A DNA stretch of 64,000 bases from Pterois miles (GCA_947000775.1 CAMQGK010000334.1:4536501-4600500); one strand, 5' to 3'; shown: positions 39,401-55,100, counted from the stretch's first letter. A program made the numbers and translations. The notes: generated from the sequence alone by a model not told the origin.

Positions 39401-42400
39401 CAACATGACACGTGGTGTCTCGTAGTGAACATGTTAATAAAAAGTCTATTTGTTCTGCCTTCTAATTGTACCACGTATGACTGCTATCTTTACATCTGTG
39501 GGCCTAAAGAAATGTTTGACATGTGTTTGTCATTGAGAATGATTTGCCCTTCACCACACCCGCCATGGTTCATGTGTTTTACAACCTCACAGCCAGCAGT
39601 GAAGGCAGCCAGCTTGGTGAGGGACTGCTTGCCAGAGCCCCCCACACCAACGAGCAGTGCATGGCCACGATCGATGCGGATGATGCGGTGCACGCGGGTC
39701 AGATGTTCCAGAGCATCATCGAACAGCACTAGATTCATCCTCAATTTGTTCTCATTGTATTCCTCGAGAAGTTCCTGCAGAATGCAAAAACACAGACGTC
39801 TTTCAGTACAATTAAAGACAGAATATCACAGTAAATAATCATAAAACACTGTTGTATTATCATACTATTACATTCCAAAATTAATATTACACTGAGAGAA
39901 CCCATCGCAATTGGATGCAGCTATGAGATAAGATGACATGTCATGTATCATATGATGTGTGCAATATTTGACTCCCAGACAAATTTCTCCATGGACAGAG
40001 TAAGGTATATTGTATTGTACAATCAATAAAACAGTTGATAACTTCACAATACCTGAAACAGGGCTTTTGACGCATCATAGTCCTGTATGTCCTCATAGAC
40101 CCTTGGTTCAGTCTCACTGTGGGCTGTCCTGTAGTCTCCAAAAAGAATTGGGTCCCTCATGACTGAGTCCATGTCAGACTTGAAATGCTCCTCAATCAGG
40201 TTCTTTATGTGTCCTTGGACCTGGGTGCAAAAACCCGCAAAACATTGGGTATATTTGAAAGTTAAAATACAACACTACAAAACTATTCATTTAACAGTAG
40301 ATGAGCCTCCATTTGTAATTACAGTTGGAGGAACAATTACACATATTGTATTTGTGCCTGCAGTCAATACAAAGGATATTCTACAGTAAATAGCTACAGC
40401 TATTGTTAATAATTACCAAGGCTTTATCAGTTTCATCAATGAGTCTGTCATGGAAGATTCTCAAGCACTCATTTCTCCAGACACGCACAAATTGGGTGAC
40501 AGTCAAAAACCTGTCAGAGAGAAATCAGGCAAAGCAAATACATTTAAAAACATAGACTTCTAACCTGAGTTATTATAGTTAACTAAAACAGAAATTCAAA
40601 TGAAAATAAGCACTGAAAAATATTTTAAGTAAACTGAAATTAAATAAAAACATACCCTTTAAGAAAAACTAAAACAATATTAAATATTAAAATATAATAC
40701 AAATAAAAATCAAATACACATAAATTAAATATGAACGTAAATTCATTTTAGTTTTAGGGTTTTTTTGCTATAATATATCAATATTGAAAAAAGGAGACAA
40801 CATGAATTTCGATTAACGTTGACATTGCACATGGTGCTATGCCACAATTGCTTCAACAAAGTATGAAGATTAAACATTATGGCCATTTTTCATATATTGT
40901 ATATAGCTACTGTACTTACTTCTGAGACATTATATCTGGCCCTAAATAAAACTAACTAAAACTACTGTGAAACTAAAACCAAATATATAACTAAACCTAA
41001 CTAACTAAAACTAAATCTTTCTGAAAAACTAAAATCAAAAAGTGAAAATGAAAATAAAATAAAAAGTAATTGAAATTCAAATCTATTAAAACCTTGCTTG
41101 CAACTTCTAACTCTGCTAATGTATTAATAGAGTGAATATGCCACAGTGGATCCGACCTGTCAGGTTTGGTGAGGGTCAGTCCATTGTAGACTCTTGACAG
41201 GTCCCTCTGGTTGAAGATGTAGTGGAACTTGGAGGGAGTGGGCGGCAGATCTTTGATAATGTTGCTGTACAGTTCCAGAGTACAGAAGGTGACTTTATCA
41301 CAGATTTTCTGGATGGCGTCTTCAAATACCTAAAATATTTGACCAAGTTTATTAAATCTGAGTGGATGATTGAGATGTATTGATTTATGTGGATAAGAGA
41401 TACCCACTGTGGTGTGGCCTTTGATAATGGAAGCATAGATGAGGTGGAGGGAGTCCGCTGCAGGGAAGGGGATGCTGAAGACACTGAAGAGCGAGATGAA
41501 GCGGGGATCCACCTCATTCCTCCCACCTCCTGCCTTTCCCATGGCCGCAATAAAACCAAGGTCCTTGAGGATTTTATAGTGCAGATGCTTCCCTCTGTCA
41601 TATATGCCTCCTCGATCCAATAACAGCTTCAGAAGTGCGATGGGTTGTTGCGTGCCATAACTATCCACCTGGACAAGAAACAATAATGTCAAACATACAA
41701 GCACTGTCACAGTGAAAGAGACAAGAGATGTGGTTTGGAGAGAGTTTGGAGCAGACACCTTTGGCATATTCATGTCATCCATAAAGACCAGCAGTCTCTT
41801 CCCCATGGGAGGCCCGTAGGTCTCTTTGGTCCTTTTCTCCACATTGACCTCCAGGTTCCTCTGCAGGTCCATTGAGGTTGTTCGGGATGACAAGTTGATG
41901 ATCAGAGTAATCTAGAAACAGAAGGGAGAACATATAAAGAATTTAAACTCAAGTGACATAAATGCATAACATGCATGGTAAGATGGCAAACTCACCCTGG
42001 TATCTGCATTGACGTTCTTCAGGAAGTTATGAACGGTGGCAGTCTTGAATGTGCCAGACTCTCCAACCAGAAGCACCGGCCTCTTTATCTTCACCATCTG
42101 TTCCAGGATCCAGCTGGCTCTCGTGGTGTCGACAGTTGGCACTAAAGCAAAGATGGAGGATGAGGGAATCAAAGTGGCAGAAAGAGATTGGCTTGTATGT
42201 TGCACACTTGATTTGTCCTTGTATCACAGATCACAGAATTGACCTTTACCTAGAATATCAGCAAACTTTATTTCAGGGTTGTGGACATATTTAGTGACCA
42301 AGGAACTCCAGGGAACCCACTTCTTCTGCGTTCCATCAAAATGGAAATCATAGAGAGTCGGGAGGTATCCTGTATGGATACAGACACTATCAATAATACA

Positions 42401-45400
42401 GAAATTACATAATAAAAGGCACTTCAATTTGAATAAAACTGGCAAAAAGTTAAACTGAGTTTGTTTTGATTATGTATGTATTTCTTCAAGCTAAACCATA
42501 CAGAAATGCTGTTCAGTCAGTTTCAACATTGTCTGCAATATTAAATGTTACCCACAAACTGTACCTACAAGGGTATATTAAAAACAGCATAATCTTGATC
42601 ATGCATTTTAATTTTCATGCCATTTACCTGGAATCTCACCAGGCCCAGCCAGGGTTTTCTCATCATGCACTGTGGTTAAGCAGGAAAGCCTTTTGATGAA
42701 CTCATCAAACTTGATCCTGCCACTCTTCAGCAATGTGGCCCCCAGTGAGCAGTACAGAGCCTCCAGGAAGTAACACTCCATGACTTCAGCACTGCTGCTC
42801 TCACTCTCAAGCAGTGCATCCAGTGCGAAGCAAAGCTGAGTCACCTGAACACACAGCCAACACATGCACACTTCATCCAAGCAGTCTGAATAATGGACTA
42901 TAGTAATTATCATCCAAATATACAGCAAGATATTGATACTTGAGCACATTTGAGAGGGATTAGATTAACCTACCATGTTCAGATCTGTCTGAGGGACAAC
43001 AGTCTTCAGTTTTTGGCCCTGTTTGCCATCAACAATACCGTCTACAATCATGTCAATACAGCTGTGCACATATTTCTCGAACAGATTGTTGAGCACTTTT
43101 TGCTCCTAGAAAAAAAGTGTAGAGATATTAGTAAATTATAAGCAAGTACACCTATTATGTAGTGTACATATTTTTTTCTCATACCCCGTCAGGTCTGTTG
43201 GTCGCCCATCTCTTCCAGTATGGGGTGTATTGCAGGTTTTTGGGGTCAACAAAAACCATCCCACAGCGGGAAACAGTAGCAGGGGAAGCATACTGCAGAT
43301 CTCCAACCTGTGACGGCGAAGTGTCCTAACATTACTACTCTGAAAGATGCTCTGTGTGTGGGAAATGTATTCTCCTGACAGCCATGTTGAAATTCAGACA
43401 AACCTCAAACAGCAGGGCACAGTGACTCTGTAAACGGATCCGCTCTCCGTTGGCTAGAGTGAGGAGCTTGTTGTCATCCATCACTGAGTTCATATTCTCG
43501 ACCCACAGAGCATCCACATCGCCATCGAACAGGATGTACCTGTGAGTCAGAGTTCATGTAATCTGAATGAAAGAATGACATCACTGGCATATTGCACAGC
43601 TTAATCAACTGTTGTTTTTTTTAACCTCCGCTCTTTTTTCTCCGTCGGCTTGTTGATGTCACGGAAGATGTTGGATAAGATCCCATCAGTCCAGTCTCGA
43701 GTGTCAGGGTCCAGAACACCGTAAAGTTCAATGACATTCATGGCTTTTGGGTTTAGGGGATACAACTTGGTTTGAAATCCCAATCTGACAATGAGATAAA
43801 ATAAATGTCACTATTGTCCACACAAAAAAATCAGAAAAGTGGTGTTAACCATGGTGAAACTGACTTGGTCTGAGCTTGACATAATGTGCTGATCACAACC
43901 GATTTTCCGCCACCTGTTGGGCCCACAACCATAGTAGTGTGCCTGGTCATCATTGTCTCATACATCTGCACCACTTTATCCACCTTAAACCACACACAAA
44001 GAATATCAACATCTCAACACTCACATGCTATAACTAAATCTTTGCCACTGTGACACTCAACAATCTTTAAGTTGTATAGGAAAGTCTGTATCTCAAAGAA
44101 TCTGGTTAATCACCTGGTTAGGCAGCATGACATATTTGTTTTCCTGCAGAATCTCTTCCACAGCATCATTGAAGTTGGGATAGCGAACACGAGGGCAGTC
44201 CAGCCCAGGGAACAGATCTGAGATCAACCCAAGGAACAGGGGCACATCCTCAAACACAAACTTTGGCAGGTTCATGTCCCTGAGAGCACGCATCAACACC
44301 ACATCCTGCAGAGATGACAGACGGAAACAACAGTGAATAAGTGACAAAAGACCACAAAGCATTACAAAGAGGAAAATATTTTCAAGATTGAAAATCTCAG
44401 AACAAATCAATCCCAAAAATATCACCCACCCAGTCACAATTTTCTGTTTTAATGTTTCTGATATCTATGGATCTTTGGGGAAAAAAAAAACGTGAGGCTG
44501 AGTGATGGTGATTTTACTAGTTAGCTTTTAAGACAGACTTCAGTCCCTACTTCACATAAATTGACAACATGGAGTAGTAAAACCTGTAATACAGTACTAT
44601 AATATCAGATGTATTGCTTTCTCATATTCACTAGTAAAACCTGTAATACAGTACTATAATATCACATGTATTGCTTTCTCATATTCACTGTAGCATCTGC
44701 AACACTTCTTGTTGCAAGATACTAGTTAGATACTAAATAGACCTCAGCTAAACACATTCCCAACTTTATCCCAACAGCTATCAATTACCATTCTATATCT
44801 GAGGGATAACAAATTAATAACTCCTTAGATCCACATTGAATGTAACCAAAAATGGCAACTTTTTTATCCACTACATCAAAATAAAACATGAAATCTGTTG
44901 TTTGGTCTCCTCTACCTCACTGAGGTCTGGTGAGCCTCTCTTCAGCTCTCCTGCCATCACTAAGACAGACTTCAGAGCTCTCAGGCCAAAGTCATAGTGA
45001 GACTGCTTGGACAGCTGCTCACGCGCCAGCTTATACAGTACTGTCATCTTCTTTGCCAGCACCTGTATTAAACAAAAGTGAAGAGGTGAAAAAAAAAGAT
45101 GAAATCCTCAGTAAGAAACTGACATATAGCATTTATGAATTACCGACAAAAATAAATCTTACATTACAGTAAAATTAGCGTCAGCATAATAATAGCAAAG
45201 TCATTTGTGCTTTGATAACTGCATCTCTCACCTTGGCCATTAGGAAGCCCTCAGAGAACAGCATGATCTCACAAATCTGCTGCAGGTCAGGCACGATGAC
45301 CACCACAGGCCTGAAGAGGGCTTTGACCGACTCTGGCAGCTCTGTGCGTCCTGCATAACCTGGGTTCATCGTGATGAAAATCCCCATGCGGTCGTCCAGG

Positions 45401-46130
45401 CTGATCTCTTGCCCTTCAAACTGATGTGCATAGTGAGATGGAGGTGGTTTAGGGGGAGGAAAGATCAACAACAACAAGCTATCAATCTCATTATTCAAGT
45501 GAAATAACCTTCTTTGTGAAATATCCATAAGTCTGTACGGAAACTGGAATTATTTTTGATGTATTCATAACTGGTTCTTCATACTAAATACTTACCTGAA
45601 ATGATTTAAGGTGCAGCATGAGAGCATTGCGGATACTCTGGATTTGGGAGGAGATAACTGACAACACTGATGCATCGATGCGATTGAACTCGTCAAAGCA
45701 GCCCCACGCTCCACACTGGGCAAGGCCAGAGAAGATCTTACCCACAGCCTGCATAAAGAGAGAGAAGGGATTCAAGGAAAAAAGCTAGTGACAAATAACA
45801 TAAAAAAAAAAAAAAAAAAAAACAGAGTGGCTACTTTGTCCAGCAGAGAGTCCAGCAGAGTAAAGTTTACACTCAATAGACCATACAAGTGGTTAGTGAA
45901 ACTTTTGCAGACTGATGCAAGTGAGCACATTGGCAGCAAAGAACTAATTGTATGCTGTTGTGTAGATACTGTACTTTTCAAGCATGTGCATAGAAGTGCA
46001 TGAACATACCATAAGCACACATGCCTGATTGCAGAGTCAGACTATTTTTCAAGGAGTGTGGTTTCATTTTTTTTTTTTTTTTTTTTTATGAGGCCCAACC
46101 CATGTTGGGACTCATGCACGCCCGCACATG

Positions 46131-46183
<53 letters not shown>

Positions 46184-49100
46184 TGCCATTTTGTGCAAAT
46201 CTAAAGAAGAACAAAGCAATCTGAACCTGAACAACTGGATATCATTTTTCTGGAAAGGTCACAGAACAGATTTATGGTGCTAGGATATTTTTCAGTAGCT
46301 CTTCAAGTGCAGGCTTCTTACCATGTAGTCCATGCCTTCACCACAGTTTGTAACCACACAGAGCAGGCCTAAAGCCTTGGCCAGATCTTTGGTGGACTCC
46401 GTCTTTCCTGTCCCAGCCGGTCCAGCAGGAGCTCCACCCAGGTACATGGAGAGGGCCTGCATCACAAATAAAAAACACCCACATCATGTTGTCAAAACAA
46501 GCTGACAGAACAATTTACATGTTTCTGCTTGCATGGTTGGTGATACAAATTTGCAAAGCTTCACAGACCTGTGTGAGGGTGAGGTAGATACGGTCTGTCA
46601 GCGGGGTGATAACCAGTCGACCGTTCAACCCCATGTATTCGTAGCCGTAAGAGAATGAAGCGCTGCACTGACGCACAAATAGGTTGTCATGTTCCCGGAC
46701 CCAATAGAATCTGAGCTGGCTTTCCCACTCAAACTCTCGTGCGTCCATTATACTAGAAAGAGAATTAAATTGTATTTTATTTGAGTTTCACCTTCAAACA
46801 CATGAGTATTACTGTGCAATAAAAATTTGTGAGAAGTTACGTTTACCTGTTTAGTACAAAACTGTCTACAATATCTCTTGCATGGACATCAATGATAAGC
46901 ACAGTGTTTAGCTTTCGTCTGTCATTTTTCTTCATAGGTTGTGTAATGCGTGATACCAGCTCATCAATCTGCTGGTGCATTTTCTCAGCATAGTTCTTGA
47001 GTGCGTGCTTCTCTCCTTTCTTCACTTTTTTAAAGACATCCTCTACCTCCCAGGTCCACCACACTTGATTTGCAGCTAGCACCATCATGCCCTGGTACAG
47101 CAACATCCAATCCACCCTGAGAGAAATGGGAATGACACATTTACTGTGGCTCATTTGCACACACAGACACTGGCATAATTGCTGACACACACATGTAAGA
47201 TCTACACAGACCTGCTCCTGTCTTTACAGTAGTAGAAGATTGCTTCCTTGGTGATGAGTCTATTAGTCCTCCTCATCTCCAGTAGTACTCCAGTCATCCA
47301 TTCCTCCACCCTGCCCTCTACAGGAACAGGCTTCCTCAGCTCCATCACCTCACCCTCAGCAGACACCATGGCTCCAGCTACTGTCTCCCCATTGCTTTCC
47401 ACATCAAACCTTAGAGATGCTATGTTGTCATACATCTTGTGGAAAAAAGAAAAGAAAAACTTCTAAAAAATGTTTCTCATACATGGCAAACAAGGATCCT
47501 CTTCATTCCTATCCTATCCCTCCTGCCTTGTCTGTAGCGGTGTGATACCTTGATCATGTGCTCCTGGACGCAGGCAGGGTCACTACTCCCCAGAATGCTG
47601 AGCAGCTCATCATCAGAGATGAAGAAGAAGCGAGGAAATGCATTCCGCTTAGAGTCCAGGTAGTCATTAAGACTTTTCTGGCACCTCTCTAGACCATCAC
47701 TCAGGGCCTGTAGCTCTGTCAGCCGGCTGGGAATCAGGCAACACCGCTTAATGTTTGGAAATTTCATTGTGTCACTCATTATCTACATGAAAAATGAAGT
47801 AGAGAATATTATTTCAAGATGTCCAGTAACAAAATGCTTTGCTTTCATCAGGCTTCCATTTTGACAACACTCACTTCTTTAAACTTTTTGTCAATGCTAG
47901 CAAATTTCTTGGCTTCCTCCGGTAACTGAGAGGCAATGTCTCCACCAATGAATATGCTCTCCAGGTACATCCATTTTCGTTGTACCAGCAACGATACCTG
48001 CGCAAGAAATATCTTTTCAGTTAGGATTTTATGGATCGGCTCAAATATGATGGGAGATTTGGCCGCTCTCACTGACCTCTATGGTCTCACTGATAAGGGA
48101 CAGGTCTTTCTCCCATTGTTGTATGGTGCCAAGGAAAGGTCCAACAAAGCGGCTGCCCGCCATGCTCTGTAGGTTCATGGCATCGTTGTCCACATTCAGC
48201 AGGATCTCGTCCACTGCACCCAGAATAAAACCACGTTCCTGAGTGCCTTTAATATAGGGCAGCACACTGAATTTCATGTTCTCCCAGGTCTCAACCACCT
48301 CCTTCACTCCCTGGAAGAACACACACAAGAATCATGTGTTTTATGAGTATTTCAGATTTCACTGATAAACTGATAGGTTTGACATAATTCACAAGGATGA
48401 AAGCTTGCCTTCTCAATACTGAGCTCTTTTACAGCAGAGGTGACAATGTCTCCTATGACATTTGTGTGTTTGTGTAACTCCATAGCAAACATGTTCTCTA
48501 GAGTGAAGCTGTCAGGGTTCATCTCAAAGCTGGTGCCAGTCCTCTCCATCAGTTCCTTCCAGTGTCTGTGGCCCGAAATATAGAAACATGTTCATCTGTT
48601 GTTGTCATACTCATCACATTTATATCCTGGTCAATGTACATTTTCAAAATTTCATACTCTACTCTCCTTTTGTTTTGGGTGTCAGATTAATTCCAGTTAG
48701 CTTCTGGTGTCAGTGTGCAGACTGACCTGTCTCTGAGGGCCTCATTCTTCAGGTCCAGCAGAAGAGGCAGAGACTCACTGAACTCCTTCATGCGTCCTTC
48801 TAGGAAGAAGGCCACAGGTAATGCCTTCACATCTTTGGGAAGCTGCTTCAATCTTCTGATGAAACCCTCAACACCCTCCTGTAGCAGCTGGATGTTTAAA
48901 TCTACCCACAACGTCTGAGACCACTCTGTCTTTGCATCCTAAAAGATGTAAATACATGTTAAACTAAAAATACTAAATAAATACTAAAATTATACATGTG
49001 GCCCAGTATGCAACCACATCTGACCTTCTGAGCTCTATAGACACCATATATCTGTCTCAAGCCCTTCATGTTATTCTGCATGCTGATGACCTCTGGGTAC

Positions 49101-52100
49101 ATAGTGACTGGCAGGTCCAACAGTTTCTCTGCATTAGCTAACTTCTGCCGCTCTGCCACCATTTTGGCAAGGTCTGCCTCGTATGTTTCCAAAATTGTCA
49201 GTCCTGCAAAGAAAAAAAGAGGGAGACTGGTTCCTCCACTACATTTCAAAATGGAACAGCATATATTATTGCTCTGGATACAACAACTGAAGGCAGGGTT
49301 CAAGTGCACAAGTACCTTTCTCCAAATCATCTCCCACAGCTCCAGGACCGTGCATGTTGAAGCTTTCAGCAAAAATCAACAACTCCTGCTTGAACTCTTC
49401 AATATTCTCCTTTGTAGTCTTTGGGTGTAAGGGAGGGAGAATAGGAAATGTATGTTTCTAAAAAACTATTCTTTCATTTTGTGTTTAAACAGATTGTGTG
49501 GGTTTGATGTCTTACGTGAGTCAAGGATTTCTTGACACCTGTCAGACTTCGATCCACTTGTCTGGATTCTGCAACGAGATCATCCCACATTGGGACAATA
49601 CTGGCCACCAGCTCCAGTTCATCCTCTCCGACCTACGCATGAAAAATAGAACACAAGACGTTCAACAAGGGAAACAATAGCAACTTGTGCTCTCAATGGG
49701 CAATAATTTAATATTAAACACACAGTACCTCCACTTTGTACATGGCCAGTGTTCTGTATCTTTCTTGGATGTCACTGAATCTCATCTCCACATCTAGAGA
49801 CATGTCTCTGATGTCTGATATGGTGCCAAGGACAGACTTTAGGACTTCAAAAGTGTCAGGGTTCTGTCTCAGCTTCCCAGAGAGTTGCTGTCATATAAAA
49901 TAACCATAAGGATAAATCATACATAAAACAAAAAAGTGACTGTAAAAACATATGACACAATGTAGCATGATTCAATACCATAAGTTCATCTCTCAAGTTG
50001 AACAGGTCCTCTTTGGTAGGCTTGTTGAGCAGGTTACCAAGTGAAATGATCCAGGACTCAGCCGTCTCCTGCACTCCGTGAGCCAGAGGCTCCAGGTTTA
50101 GACGGATGACGTGCTCATTCTTAAACAGAGGCTCCACCCTCATCTCCTGATTGATACGAGAGAGGAACTGCAGCTTATCATCATACATGACACAGGATGG
50201 GTTTCTTGCAGCAAACTTTTCATTGACGATGGTTTTGTTCTTTTCCCAAAGGGGTCGATAGCGTTTCCAGTGGCCGAGATACTGATCCAGAGAGAGGAGC
50301 AGCCGCTGGATGTTCTGGGACACGGTCATGGCACTTTCGTTTATCTGAGGATGCTGCGACACGTCACTGTAGAAGCTAAATGTCACCACCTCATCATCAC
50401 CACCCACACGCTGTGGAGGGCATTCAATGCAGGTCCCATGCATCCAGCGTACAAATTTCTAAAACACAACAATATGGGCAGAAACAAGTCACATTGTCAG
50501 TGTTCCATTATTAATAATCTTCTTTAAAAATGCAGTGGTACATAGGAGAATCATGATGATCCTACCTTGGTGCTCTCTACACAGTCTCTGATACACTGCA
50601 TGATCAGCCAGTAGATATCACTGCTTTGGGGCTGCAACACAATCTTAGGGGCAGACAGGATGGCGTCAATTTGGAAGAGAGCGGTACTTCCTCTCAACAC
50701 CATATTGAAGGCCTGGGTGCTCCTACATGTGAAAGTCAACAAGAAGGATGTTACGTGGTTGAGACGGGTTGATTGTACTGTAGTTCTGATTACTACTCAA
50801 AGCATGCATAACTTCTAAACCATTAACATCATGTAATTACCTCAGCACCATCTTTATAAGGGAGTCCAGCACCTTGCGTTCCCAGTACACGTAATAATCT
50901 GCCATACATTTGGCTTTGCCGCTGCTGGTTCCCATGATCAAATTTTCTGTCTTAATGATGAGGGGTCCAATGTCTGCGTATTTCCTACTTAGCAAATTCA
51001 CAGTCTTGGCCCGCTCTCGCTCAATATGTTCGCAGAACTCCTTGACACCTTGAAAAACAAGCATTTAAGTAAATGGAAATTCGTTTGATTTCTTATAATA
51101 TGATGATTATATCCAAAAAATAATATCGTACTTGGTAAGTCGTTGGATTTATCTGGGACTGGACATTTCAGTAAGTTGGCCATCTCCATGGATTGTAACT
51201 TGGACTCAATGTCCCTCTCATTCTTCTGAACCTGACTGATAACTGACTCAAACATAGAGACAGCCTTAACACCTCGGTCAATGAAGTCAGTGATGCCTAA
51301 AACCAAACACATGTTATCTGATTTCAGTTACACAATACTAATTCCATCAGACCACAAGTGTACATAAATCAGACTAAACATTTCAGCGTCTGTAGGCTCC
51401 ATACCCAAAGAATTCCAGATGAGTCTTTTGCATCCAAAATACATCTCGTTTTTGACCACTTTGATCTGTTCAGCCAGCATGATGAACTGTGCCTCACTCA
51501 GGCTGTCAATTACAGAGTGGTAGCGGTGGACAAGGTCGTTCAGATCTTTCACATACCTAAAAACAAACAAGGTCAGGCCACAGATTATATCAACCAGTGG
51601 TTTTGTAGTCTGGTATTCAGTTACTGGAGATTATCATTACCTGATGATTGTGCACTCCTGTAGAGCAATAGTTTGAGCCAGATCAGGCACAGAGTAGCCC
51701 AATGACACAAGGTGTTTTGTCTCAGAAACGATTTCCATGATCTCTGGAGCAAAGTTCACAAGGTATCGCACACCCCTCTGTAAGTTGCTTTCAGTTGGTG
51801 GGACATTCTTGAAAGGAGAAAAATCAAAACAATCCAGGGAATTTAAGAGATACTGCAGTTACTGTATCTGTATTTTGCACAACACTAACAGTTACAGTGA
51901 CGCAAATAAGTAAATAGTGAGAGATACAAACCAGTTCTGCCTGGATTTGGTTTCCACTGGTACTCATGACCAACAGGGCCTTTTTCATTAGCAATGGTAA
52001 CTTGCATTCTGTCTCAGCCAGCCAGTTCTCATACTTCTTCAGCTGATAGTCTTTGAATTGCAATGCCATTTCCACATATTTGCTCTTGGCCTGTGCAGAA

Positions 52101-55100
52101 TGCAGCAAAAGTCAAATAAAAGCTTTCAGTGTCATAACACTTTAATATTTACTGTACACTGACCTATACAGCTGTGCAACAGTGAAATAACTCACCACTT
52201 TGCCCTGTTCACTCTCCAGCATCTCCGGCACTTTCAGGATGGGAAGGATGCGGTGTTTGATGCGGTGGAAGAGAGATCGAACCCATCTGATGGCTCCTGC
52301 CACAGGAGGCTCAGTCTTATCTAATGGTGGTTTGTCCTTCTCTGCCTCAAAGATTTCATTTATGATGTCCACCTACACCAAAAAAGAAAAAAAATGTATA
52401 CTTAGGCATTTTACAAAAGTGTTTTGTCAGACCATGGTCACTATATTCAAATTACAGTGACTCAGCCATGACTCGCTGTATAGTTGTACAACTAGTTCCA
52501 GGTTGTAAGTTCCAGGTTTTATTTTTTGATTAATAAACTGAACCTTTATGTATCAAAATTATAGAGAATAAATGTAGATAATTACTAAATACACTTAATT
52601 GTAATGCAGTACATCACAAGTATCGCATCCAAAGTCAATTGAGTTTGCACCCTTCCTTACAATAAAAGTCACTTTGCAAAACACATGCTTGAACTCACTG
52701 TTCCTCAACTGAAGCTTTGTATTGATCTGATATTATCACAAAGTCTTCAGATTTTCTTGATTTCACACAAAATGGTACCTCTTTGCAGTACTGAGCCAGG
52801 ATGTCATTAAACTTCTTCATCAAATGGTTGTTGATGGCCTCTCTAGTGCGGATGTGTCTGAATTTCATGAGCATGTCGAAGGCAGCAGCTGAAGAGCGCA
52901 GTGTTTTAAAAGACTCATCAATGAAGTTGATGGCCTCTCCCTCAATTGCCTGAGCAGAAACACGTGAAAAGTGAATCAGCATCATAACTGAGGTACAGCG
53001 CAAAGAAAATGATGCAGTTTGGTGCAAACTGACAAGCACATTGATACTACCACACTTTTAAATAAATAAGCACATTGATACCACCACACTTTTAAATAAA
53101 GAAGGACACTGACACTACTGTTTTTAAATTTAAAAAAATAAAATAAAGTCCAAAACTTCTATTTTTACAACTTGTGCATGCCAGATGTCCTAAACTCACC
53201 TGAACCATAGTGTTAAAGTCTTGCATGATCATTTTCCAGCTGCTCATCTTGCAGATGTTGAAAGGATTAAAACTGACATCTTCAATGGGCAAAACTAGAC
53301 CATCCACTCTGCACAGCACTTCATCAACACGCTTTGGGTCGCCGGACACATCTTTTAGCTCCGGACCAAAGATGTTATGGAATTCTTCCAAAATCTGCAT
53401 ATCAAGAAGAACTCTTTCAAAAACCTGAGTTGCTTTTAACACTTTCTCGTGTTTAACTATTGAGTAAGAGGTCGGTATTAATGAAATCTATGCACACAGA
53501 CCTGCAAAACATTGTAGTGGTCCTGGCAGACGGAAGCCATGTAATCAGTCTTCTCAAACAGTCTCTTACGGTCAAACTCCCAGCGTGGATACCTGCCCGA
53601 ATCTTCAATTTCAGCACGCATCTCAAAGTAGGATGACTTCCACTGGTCCAGGACTCGCTTAGCATCGTGCACCTTGGATTTGGCCACTTCCCTCTTATCT
53701 CTGTCAAAGGCACGGCACACTGTTAAGTTATATTGCAACTACAAAACAACCTATTTGAATAAAGGCTTCTGGCTGACTACTATGTTTGAACTTCCATTGT
53801 AAAATTTAAATGTATCCACACATACCTGAATAGCGTGTGGACATCAATTACTTGAGTCACACGTTCACACAGCTGCCAGGCGATACGCTCCATTAGAGGG
53901 ACCATACGATCATTTGTGTTATAGTGGCAAGAGATCATCCACACAATCTGCACGCTGCTCATCAGAGGAGGGATGGTCTCCAAGATTGCACTAAGAGTTG
54001 CTCCAGTACCCAGATTCTACAACAGACAATAGTAACTTTGATAGACGTGAAGGTGAGGACAGTAAAACAACAAATATTCTTGGCAAATGTTTTTTAACTG
54101 CTCTTGTCAATTACACTGTTCATCATTAAAGCTTCAGTAGGCAACATTTTTTGGCATCGGTGGCCAAAAAGTCCATAATAACATTTCAGCATATTGTATT
54201 TCAAGTATTCTGATACTTCTACACCTCCTCATGGCTGTTTTCAGGCTTTAAAAAAAAATCTAGCCTGCGACGGGAGACTTTGACCAATCACAGGTTATTT
54301 CAGACAGAGTTGAGCATTCCTATTGGCTGTGCTCCGTCCATGTGAGCGGTGCTTGGTGTTTCCTCTACTGATCTAAATATGGCTGCCGGATCACAGACTT
54401 TCTCATTTTACAGCCTGCAATGGACTGGCGACCTGGTGTTCCCAATGCTAGCTGGGTTCGGCTCCAGCCCCCGCGACCCCTAACAGGATAAGTGGTTGAG
54501 GATGCATGGATGGTTCAACTAAGATTACGATTATTAGTTATTGTCATTTTGATTTTCCTTCATTGGTCACGCATTTGAAAAGAATGAAAAAATAAATTTT
54601 GTCCTCTGAAAACAGGGGTGGTGGAGGGCCCCCCAAAAAGTGTATTAATTATTTAATTAAAAAAAAAAAAAAAAAAAAAAAAACAAAAGTGCAGCTCACC
54701 AGGAAGTGTCTTTCCAGTGTCCTAAGGAAGCGTAAATTACTTTCAGACTCCAAGCGGTATTTAGTGAGTTCAGCAACTGTTCCTTCCAGGGTCTGTACGA
54801 TGGCTGCATCTGCTTTAGTCATCACCACCAAGATCTTCTTTACTACAGGCTGTTTGAGTTGCTCACTCAGAGCATTCAGGATGGAGGTACGCTCCTGCCA
54901 AAAAGTGATCTCTGCCAAAGGACCAGGTGCCTGGAGGAGAATGAAAACTGAATGTTTCACATTTGTCCATGGATATCACTGTTTATGTTTTATGCTTTCT
55001 TCTATGTAGTAGTTTTATTTTGAGCTGACTGGGAATTAATTTCCAGGTAATATTTCAGACATTTCAGCAGAAGCTATACATATCAATGCTGGGCTTGACC

